Of a stretch of DNA of 12,125 nt, positions 7,523 through 12,125 are shown piece after piece. Location of the stretch: assembly GCA_947178115.1 (NCBI GenBank), contig CAMWXF010000021.1, positions 1 to 12,125 of the forward strand, in the 5' to 3' direction. Source of the DNA: an uncultured Lachnospiraceae bacterium (lineage in GTDB: Bacteria > Bacillota > Clostridia > Lachnospirales > Lachnospiraceae). The notes below the pieces were generated by a model. That model had not been told where the DNA came from. It searched no databases and worked only from the letters and a program-made list of their open reading frames with translations. Made by a program: the position numbers and the translations under genes. Within the stretch, counting starts at the first letter, position 1; each line of letters starts with the position of its first letter.

Positions 7523-7623
7523 TCTGAAGCATTACTGCCATCTGTACACTGTCTGTCAATTCACAGCGACACAGCCGCTATATCTGCGATGCTTCCACAC
7601 AGATACAGAAACTCTCACACTGT
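7523..7623. other. Structured pgsA-cinA intergenic gap
   Basis: This 101-base gap is the longest between consecutive genes inside the operon. It contains a 7-bp inverted pair, GAAGCAT at 7526-7532 and ATGCTTC at 7589-7595, with smaller complementary TGTC/GACA segments between them. A folded leader just before the cinA start is possible; a T tract is lacking, so it is not a terminator. Confidence 0.35.
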
Positions 7624-8157
7624 CTACTTTGTATCTTTCATCACATCTTTATTCTTCACCAGATAATCAACCAGAGAAACAACTGTCAGGATGACTGCCG
7701 CCCACATCACGATATCCGTAACCAGACTGATCTGCGGGATATCCGCAATCATAAGGCAAATCATAACCATCTGAAACGTTGTCTTAAACTTTCCCCAGTA
7801 GCTTGCCGCGATCACTACGCCGTTGTCCGATGCGATCAACCTGAAACCGCTGATAATGAACTCTCTTGCTATGATAACAATAACCATCCACGCCGCTATC
7901 TTCCCAAGCGATACCAGACAGATCAATGCGGAACACACAAGCAGTTTATCGGCCAGCGGATCCATGAACTTGCCGAAATTCGTCACCAGATTATATTTTC
8001 TGGCAATCTTGCCATCCAGCAGGTCTGTCAGACTCGCCACGATGAAAATAGCTAGTGCAATCCATTTATCGTATGTTGTTATGTCAACCAACAAGAATAC
8101 TACAAAAAACGGGATCAATATCACCCGAAACATCGTCAATTTATTGGGTAAATTCAT
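7624..8157 (-). CDS. pgsA: CDP-diacylglycerol--glycerol-3-phosphate 3-phosphatidyltransferase
   Basis: This integral membrane enzyme joins CDP-diacylglycerol and glycerol-3-phosphate to phosphatidylglycerol phosphate, the committed step to phosphatidylglycerol and cardiolipin. The CDP-alcohol phosphotransferase signature is complete: D45xxDG(48-49)xxAR(52-53), eight residues, G62xxxD66xxxD70. The protein opens with MNLPNKLTMFRVILIPFFVV and has several hydrophobic helices; 177 residues is typical for the family. The start overlaps the end of rimO by 17 bases, and TTGGAG upstream serves as ribosome binding site within rimO, pointing to translational coupling. The motif fits PgsA better than phosphatidylserine synthase. 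Confidence 0.95.
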   Translation of the reverse strand: MNLPNKLTMFRVILIPFFVVFLLVDITTYDKWIALAIFIVASLTDLLDGKIARKYNLVTNFGKFMDPLADKLLVCSALICLVSLGKIAAWMVIVIIAREFIISGFRLIASDNGVVIAASYWGKFKTTFQMVMICLMIADIPQISLVTDIVMWAAVILTVVSLVDYLVKNKDVMKDTK

Positions 8158-9505
8158 CTTCTAATTCTCCAATCAAATCATATTCATTGGACGCCGTTAT
8201 CCGTGCCCTGACAAAATCTCCCGTCATCAGCTCTCTGGCTGTATTCACGAAGAGATAGCCATCCACGTTAGGGGCATCTTTATAGGTCCGCGCCACATAT
8301 GCGTTCTCATCCGCAATCTTTCCCTCGATCATGGCTGTGACCACTTTACCGACCATATTCTCCGCGGCCTCAAAGGCGATTTCCTGCTGCAGCTCCATAA
8401 GCTGCGCCTGTCTCTCCTGCTTGATTTCCTCCGGTATCTGGTCATCCATGATCGCCGCAGGAGTATCTTCTTCCTGAGAGTAAGTGAAGACTCCCAGTCT
8501 GTCGAATTCCATCCGATCAATGAACTCCATGACCTCCTCATGGTCTTCTTCTGTTTCTCCCGGAAATCCGGTAATCAGCGTCGTCCGCAGACAGATATCA
8601 GGAATCTCCCGCCGCAGTTTTGCTATGACATCCTGCAGCTGCTGCCTGTCGGTTCTGCGTCCCATTCTTTTTAATATGCTGTCGGAAGCATGTTGGATCG
8701 GCAGATCCAGATAATGACAGACCTTCTTTTCCTCCCGAATGGTACGGATCAGCTCATCATCGATCTCCTCCGGATAACAGTAGAGGATTCTGACCCAGTA
8801 AATACCGCTTATCTCACAAAGCTTGTGCAGAAGCTCCGGCAAAGCCTTATGTCCGTAGATATCCAAACCGTAGAGCGTCGTCTCCTGCGCCACGAGAATC
8901 AGTTCTTTCACACCTCTCTCAGCCAGCTTACGCGCTTCCTGCACCAGACTCTCCATCGGCACGCTGCGGTAACACCCCCGTACCTTCGGAATGATGCAGT
9001 AGGTGCAGTGCTTGTCACACCCTTCCGCAATCTTCAGGTAAGCGTAATGTCCTCCGGTGGTTACCATCCTTTCCACGCCGGTCAGCGGTTTCTCATCCAG
9101 GCTCTTATAATGATTCTCCCTAATGCCATGGGACACTTCGTCCAGTGCCTTCACCACTTCATCGATCGCCATCGTGCCGAGGATCGCATCCACTTCCGGA
9201 ATCTCTATCTGAATCTCTTCCCGATAGCGCTGGGCCAGACAGCCGGTTACCAGCAGGATCTCAATATCACCTGTTTTCTTGAGTTCCGCCATCTCGAGGA
9301 TCGTGTTGATACTCTCTTCTTTGGCATCATTAATGAAACAGCAGGTGTTGACCACCACAATATCCGCTTCCCGTTCATCATCGGTAAATTCATAACCGCC
9401 TTCGGCGAGCATTCCCAGCATCATCTCGGAATCCACCAGATTCTTGTCGCACCCTAAGGATATGAACAATACTTTTTTATTACTCTTCGTCGGAATCTTC
9501 TTCAC
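8141..9505 (-). CDS. rimO: Ribosomal protein S12 methylthiotransferase RimO
   Basis: This radical SAM enzyme adds a methylthio group to an Asp of ribosomal protein S12. The N-terminal UPF0004 domain holds one cluster through C19, C55 and C89 (SLGCDKN, NTCCF, TGCL). The radical SAM domain holds C163xxxC167xxC170 in EGCDKHCTYCIIP. A TRAM domain follows at about 380-450. The segment YVARTYKDAPNVDGYLF favours RimO over its tRNA-modifying relative MiaB. The length of 454 residues is normal. The start is GTG at 9503-9505, inside the end of rpoZ, with AAGGTGA nine bases upstream; no ATG is available before the conserved N-terminus. Confidence 0.96.
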   Translation of the reverse strand: MKKIPTKSNKKVLFISLGCDKNLVDSEMMLGMLAEGGYEFTDDEREADIVVVNTCCFINDAKEESINTILEMAELKKTGDIEILLVTGCLAQRYREEIQIEIPEVDAILGTMAIDEVVKALDEVSHGIRENHYKSLDEKPLTGVERMVTTGGHYAYLKIAEGCDKHCTYCIIPKVRGCYRSVPMESLVQEARKLAERGVKELILVAQETTLYGLDIYGHKALPELLHKLCEISGIYWVRILYCYPEEIDDELIRTIREEKKVCHYLDLPIQHASDSILKRMGRRTDRQQLQDVIAKLRREIPDICLRTTLITGFPGETEEDHEEVMEFIDRMEFDRLGVFTYSQEEDTPAAIMDDQIPEEIKQERQAQLMELQQEIAFEAAENMVGKVVTAMIEGKIADENAYVARTYKDAPNVDGYLFVNTARELMTGDFVRARITASNEYDLIGELEDEFTQ

Positions 9506-9725
9506 TTGTGATTTTCACCTTGCCCTGATTCAATTCCTCTACAGCAACAGAGAGCGGTTTCTTGCCTTTGCAGTCCACCAGACCTTCATCTCCTGCAATG
9601 ATCTGTCTCGCCCGCTTGGACGTAGCCATTACGATGGAATATCTGCTGCTTACTACAGGATCTTCCCCTTCCTCTACCTGACTGTTTACGACCTTAATCA
9701 GGTCTGCATAAGATGGATGTAACAT
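9480..9725 (-). CDS. rpoZ: DNA-directed RNA polymerase omega subunit
   Basis: This 81-residue protein opens with MLHPSYADLIKVV and contains SSRYSIVMATSKRARQI (about 26-42) and KKPLSVAVEEL (55-65), the conserved omega segments that hold the beta-prime C-terminus. Omega helps polymerase assembly; in some bacteria it forms part of the ppGpp site. Its ATG shares one base with the gmk stop (TAATG), and AAGGAG lies just upstream in the end of gmk. Position after gmk is conserved in many bacteria. The acidic tail SEEDSDEE is lineage-variable. Confidence 0.95.
   Translation of the reverse strand: MLHPSYADLIKVVNSQVEEGEDPVVSSRYSIVMATSKRARQIIAGDEGLVDCKGKKPLSVAVEELNQGKVKITSEEDSDEE
9515..9521 (-). promoter_or_regulatory. 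rimO ribosome binding site inside rpoZ
   Basis: AAGGTGA, nine bases before the GTG at 9505, lies within the last codons of rpoZ and pairs with the anti-SD sequence. It supports the non-ATG start and a 26-base overlap of the two genes. Confidence 0.65.
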
Positions 9726-10348
9726 TATTTTTCTCCTTCCAATTCTGTTCTGATATTTTCTATAAACTCCTTATTTCTTTCGGGAGTGTTATGAGCTGCC
9801 GTTATGATTTCATGAAGCTGTCTGACACAGATATCCAGATCATCGTTGATCACAATGTAATCGTACGCTTCGATCCCCTCCGCCTCCTCTGCGGCGCGGC
9901 GCATCCGCTTGTCAATCACTTCTTTCGTCTCAGTGCCTCTGCCTTCCAGCCTGCGCCTGAGCTCCTCTGCGCTCGGCGGCATGACGAAGAGAAGTAATGC
10001 GTCCTCGTACTGCTTCTTGATCTTAAGTGCACCCTGGATCTCAATCTCCAGAATCACATCCTTGCCGTCCGCAAGCTGCTGTTCTACATATTCCCGCGGC
10101 GTACCGTAATAGTTTTCACAATAACAGGCATATTCAATCAGCCCGTTCTCAGCAATCTTACGCTCGAATTGTTCCTTTTGCAGGAAAAAGTATTCCCTGC
10201 CGTCCTCTTCACCCGGTCTGGGTTGTCTGGTCGTGGCCGAAATGGATAATGCGTAGCCCTCATACTCTTCTATCAGTTTCTTTACCAAAGTGCCCTTGCC
10301 CGCTCCCGAAAATCCGGAAACAACGATCAATATGCCCTTACGTTTCAT
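9725..10348 (-). CDS. gmk: Guanylate kinase
   Basis: The enzyme phosphorylates GMP to GDP with ATP in the cytoplasm, on the route to GTP, dGTP and ppGpp. The P-loop GFSGAGKGT is at 12-20. The GMP-binding region has SATTRQPRPGEEDGREYFF (37-55), EY at 72-73 and YGTPREYV (81-88). The core strand EIEIQGA is at 101-107, the lid RRRLEGRGTE at about 131-140, and the late motif YDYIVIND at 162-169. The length of 207 residues is standard. It overlaps remA by 11 bases, with GGGGAGA as ribosome binding site. Confidence 0.97.
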   Translation of the reverse strand: MKRKGILIVVSGFSGAGKGTLVKKLIEEYEGYALSISATTRQPRPGEEDGREYFFLQKEQFERKIAENGLIEYACYCENYYGTPREYVEQQLADGKDVILEIEIQGALKIKKQYEDALLLFVMPPSAEELRRRLEGRGTETKEVIDKRMRRAAEEAEGIEAYDYIVINDDLDICVRQLHEIITAAHNTPERNKEFIENIRTELEGEK

Positions 10349-10598
10349 CTGTCTCCCCGCTTTCTGCCTGTGCTCTGCCCGATATGGTTTCCGGAAGCAG
10401 CGCCGATAACACGATCTGACTGTTCTCCATCACCAACACCGCTTTTGTCTTACGTCCCTGTGTCGCGTCAATTGCCATGCCGGATTCCTTCGCCTTCTGC
10501 ACCATACGCTTGATAGGTGCGGAATCGGGACTTACAATGGCGATGATCTTGCCCGTATTTACAACATTGCCAAAGCCTATGTGGATCAGCCTGCCCAT
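10338..10598 (-). CDS. remA: Extracellular matrix regulatory protein RemA (DUF370 family)
   Basis: This small DNA-binding protein of 86 residues shows the hallmark IHIGFGNVVN (5-14), IIAIVSPDSAPIKRMVQKAK (18-37) and IDATQGRKTKAVLVM (43-57). In Bacillus subtilis RemA activates biofilm matrix and osmoprotection operons, binding DNA as a ring-forming oligomer. The order yicC-remA-gmk-rpoZ matches the B. subtilis yloC-remA-gmk-rpoZ region. It starts 15 bases after yicC with AGAGGAA upstream. The Ala/Glu/Ser-rich tail after residue 74 is not conserved. Regulatory targets in this organism are unknown. Confidence 0.95.
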   Translation of the reverse strand: MGRLIHIGFGNVVNTGKIIAIVSPDSAPIKRMVQKAKESGMAIDATQGRKTKAVLVMENSQIVLSALLPETISGRAQAESGETDET

Positions 10599-10613
10599 AT
10601 CCGGTTCCTCTCT

Positions 10614-11492
10614 CTACTCAATATTCTGAATCTGCTCCCGCACCTTCTCGATCTCCGTCTTTAACTCAATAGCACGGTTGGATATCTCTAAATCGTTGGC
10701 TTTAGACAAAATCGTATTTGCCTCCCGATTCATCTCCTGTGCAATAAAGTCAAGTTTGCGCCCGATGCTGCCGCCCTGAACGAGATTTTCTCTGGTGGTC
10801 TCTATATGACTTCTAAGGCGCACCAGTTCTTCATCCACGCACACCTTATCCGCAAAGATCGTGACTTCCATAAGCAGCCGGCTTTCGTCTACTTTCACAT
10901 CCTCGATCAGCTCTTTCACTTTCTCTTCCAGTTTCTGCCGGTACTCCGCAATGATCTGCGGTGAACGTTCCGTAATATAATCCACGTGGGTGAGCATGCC
11001 GTCCAGCTTCTCCACCAGATCGTTTTTGAGGTTTTCGCCCTCCTTGATCCGGGTCTCCACAAATCCTTCCGCCGCACCCTTGATGGCCTCGCTTAAAAGC
11101 TGCCACAACTCCTCTTCGTCAACCGTCTGCTCCTCCATGCTGAACACTTCCGGATATCTGGAAAGCGTAGAGACACGGATATCGTTATCCAGCGCAAAAT
11201 CTTCCGCCATCTGTGTCAGATAGCCCATGTATTCTGCCGCCAGCTCCTTATTATACTTCACGCATACATTAGACTCTGTGAGATCTTCATAAGTGATAAA
11301 AATATCCACTTTACCTCTCTGAATATAATTCTTTAACTCGCTTCGTATCGCCGCTTCAAAGAAGTTCAGCTTCTTAGGCATCTTAATACTCACGTCAAGA
11401 TATCTGTGGTTGACGGATTTCATCTCCACACTGATCTTACGCGCTCCTTTGGCAACCTCATATCTGCCGAAACCGGTCATGCTCTTTATCAT
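10614..11492 (-). CDS. yicC: YicC/YloC family endoribonuclease
   Basis: From the ATG at 11492 the protein is 292 residues, close to the 287 of E. coli YicC, and starts MIKSMTGFGRYE, the family N-terminus. The C-terminal DUF1732 domain is clear, with GRKLDFIAQEMNREANTI and ending ELKTEIEKVREQIQNIE. E. coli YicC has been described as an RNase involved in small-RNA decay; B. subtilis YloC is the orthologue here. The frame stays open to another ATG at 11549, adding 19 residues (MKAAAERTAW...) that do not look like the family and lack a ribosome binding site; I prefer 11492, although its AAAGG site is weak and 13 bases away. First gene of the operon. Confidence 0.92.
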   Translation of the reverse strand: MIKSMTGFGRYEVAKGARKISVEMKSVNHRYLDVSIKMPKKLNFFEAAIRSELKNYIQRGKVDIFITYEDLTESNVCVKYNKELAAEYMGYLTQMAEDFALDNDIRVSTLSRYPEVFSMEEQTVDEEELWQLLSEAIKGAAEGFVETRIKEGENLKNDLVEKLDGMLTHVDYITERSPQIIAEYRQKLEEKVKELIEDVKVDESRLLMEVTIFADKVCVDEELVRLRSHIETTRENLVQGGSIGRKLDFIAQEMNREANTILSKANDLEISNRAIELKTEIEKVREQIQNIE

Positions 11493-11554
11493 AATCGTAT
11501 ACTGGCCTTTCCGCCACAGCCAAGCTGTCCGCTCTGCTGCCGCCTTCATTGTAT

Positions 11555-11570
11555 ATCTGTGCGTACAGAT
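11555..11570. promoter_or_regulatory. Inverted repeat ATCTGT-GCGT-ACAGAT at the operon start point
   Basis: Perfect 6-bp arms with a 4-bp centre sit immediately downstream of the -10 element and span the predicted start site near 11567. It could be an operator or a small hairpin at the 5' end of the transcript. No regulator can be named. Confidence 0.4.
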
Positions 11571-11573
11571 TTA

Positions 11574-11602
11574 ATTATAGAATAATTGTGGGAAGTAGTC
11601 AA
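11574..11602 (-). promoter_or_regulatory. Sigma-A promoter of the yicC-cinA operon
   Basis: On the minus strand TTGACT (11597-11602) and TATAAT (11574-11579) are separated by exactly 17 bp; the -10 is perfect and the -35 matches five of six. Transcription should begin near 11567, about 75 bases before the yicC ATG at 11492. No other promoter of this quality was seen along the operon. Confidence 0.85.
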
Positions 11603-11669
11603 GAAAGTTGAAAAGTATATGAGCGTGGTGTAAAATGAGAATTGCTATTCATACATTGGAAAACCGGTC

Positions 11670-11806
11670 GCTCAGAGAGGAGATAATATCTGCGTCACCG
11701 CGCTCTCGCTCCGTAAAAAGCGTAGCGGACACTAGACTCGTAAAATACCTCGTCAAGTGCCGACGCTTTTTAAGGGGTTCCTTCAGATATTATCTCCTCT
11801 CTGAGC
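11670..11806. repeat. 137-bp composite inverted-repeat element
   Basis: Perfect 23-bp inverted arms lie at 11670-11692 and 11784-11806. Inside, a second stem pairs 11714-11723 with 11763-11772 (TAAAAAGCGT/ACGCTTTTTA). It continues with small bulges through CGG/CCG, CACT/AGTG and GAC/GTC to a 14-base loop near 11738-11751. The right inner flank has a small AAGG-GGTT-CCTT hairpin. Both strands would fold, and each ends its inner stem with a T run. No target-site duplication is evident and no gene is encoded. It lies between two divergent genes, where a terminator is not needed. Candidates are a dispersed palindromic repeat (MITE- or REP-like) or a structured RNA. Confidence 0.75.
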
Positions 11807-11929
11807 TTAGGTTGTGGCATAGGTGTAGAAAGTAACATTGAAGTTACTATTTATACGTTCACTAAAATTGTTGCCTGCCTATTGGCTGGGGCGTGGATAG
11901 AAGAAACGAAAACATTCTATTAATATAGT

Positions 11930-11935
11930 AAGGAA
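11930..11935 (+). promoter_or_regulatory. Ribosome binding site of rqcH
   Basis: AAGGAA lies eight bases before the ATG at 11944 and supports this start. Confidence 0.6.
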
Positions 11936-11943
11936 ATAAAATC

Positions 11944-12125
11944 ATGGCTTTTGACGGAATCACGATTGCAAATATTACAAAGGAACTGCATGATACGCTT
12001 CTCGGCGGACGAATCTATAAGATCGCACAGCCGGAAAGCGATGAGCTTATGCTGACAATCAAAAATAACGGTTCGCAATACCGGCTGCTGCTGTCTGCAA
12101 ATGCTTCTCTGCCGCTGGTCTATCT
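11944..12125 (+). CDS. rqcH: RqcH (Rqc2/FbpA, NFACT family) ribosome quality control protein, N-terminal fragment
   Basis: Only the first 60 codons are inside the window. They read MAFDGITIANITKELHDTLL, then GGRIYKIAQPESDELMLTIK and a stretch ending LLLSANASLPLVY, the diagnostic start of the NFACT-N domain. In B. subtilis RqcH (YloA) binds stalled 50S subunits with peptidyl-tRNA and adds C-terminal alanine tails that mark the peptide for proteolysis. Older annotation calls the family fibronectin-binding protein. The start has AAGGAA eight bases upstream. It is divergent from yicC, as near neighbours of the B. subtilis yloA-yloC region would suggest. Continues past the right edge. Confidence 0.94.
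   Translation, partial: MAFDGITIANITKELHDTLLGGRIYKIAQPESDELMLTIKNNGSQYRLLLSANASLPLVY

Larger units (their letters stand above)
11580..11943. other. Divergent intergenic region yicC/rqcH
   Basis: Apart from the operon -35 element and the large inverted repeat, the region shows a small inverted repeat AGTAAC-N6-GTTACT at 11831-11848. A plus-strand TTGAAG (11838-11843) with TAAAAT 19 bp later could serve rqcH weakly. A 66-codon frame across the palindrome (11635-11835) has no family features and is not called as a gene. Confidence 0.5.

Noticed and set aside
8690..9457. 255-codon plus-strand frame opposite rimO
   Set aside because: Fully antisense to a gene with all RimO catalytic motifs; no ribosome binding site or recognisable domain.
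11493..11549. Upstream ATG extending YicC by 19 residues
   Set aside because: The family starts at MIxSMTGFGR, the extra residues are unrelated to it, and no SD precedes 11549. It would also leave a leader of only about 18 bases.
11635..11835. 66-codon plus-strand frame over the inverted-repeat element
   Set aside because: Most of it is palindrome and stem sequence, and the Arg/Ser-rich product has no family features. Structure explains the sequence better than coding.

Overview
The window reads as a chromosomal segment of a low-to-mid GC Firmicute, most likely a gut-type Lachnospiraceae/Clostridia member. The reasons are the block yicC-remA-gmk-rpoZ beside a divergent rqcH (fbpA-like) gene, the Firmicutes-only regulator RemA, strong AGGAGG-type ribosome binding sites, and a large secreted glucanase built from bacterial Ig-like (BIG2) modules. 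The taxonomic call is inference from gene content and order.

Right part (about 4350-11610, minus strand): one long housekeeping operon. A near-consensus sigma-A promoter (TTGACT, 17 bp, TATAAT; 11574-11602) drives yicC, remA, gmk, rpoZ, rimO, pgsA, cinA and finally a repeat-rich membrane protein with a DUF3298/RsiV-like C-terminal domain. From remA to pgsA the reading frames overlap (11, 1, 26 and 17 bp), which suggests translational coupling. A hairpin plus T tract at 4350-4385 ends the unit. The genes cover RNA turnover (YicC), matrix/biofilm regulation (RemA), GTP and ppGpp supply (Gmk), RNA polymerase assembly (omega), ribosomal protein S12 modification (RimO), phospholipid synthesis (PgsA) and nucleotide/NAD salvage (CinA).

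Left part (1-4104, minus strand): an incomplete gene for a very large exported enzyme. It has a signal peptide, seven BIG2-like Ig modules, a Cys/His-rich double module, a GH16 laminarinase-type catalytic domain with an intact ExDxxE motif, then two full and one truncated CBM4/9-like carbohydrate-binding modules. The C-terminus lies beyond base 1. Its upstream region (4105-4349) holds a candidate extended -10 promoter overlapped by a perfect 14-bp palindrome, further TGTGAT copies, and an orphan Shine-Dalgarno-like purine tract.

Far right (11944-12125, plus strand): the start of rqcH (Rqc2/FbpA family). Between it and the yicC promoter lies a 137-bp element, 11670-11806, with perfect 23-bp inverted arms around a second imperfect stem. 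No gene in the window explains it, and it is the best candidate here for an undescribed repeat or structured RNA.
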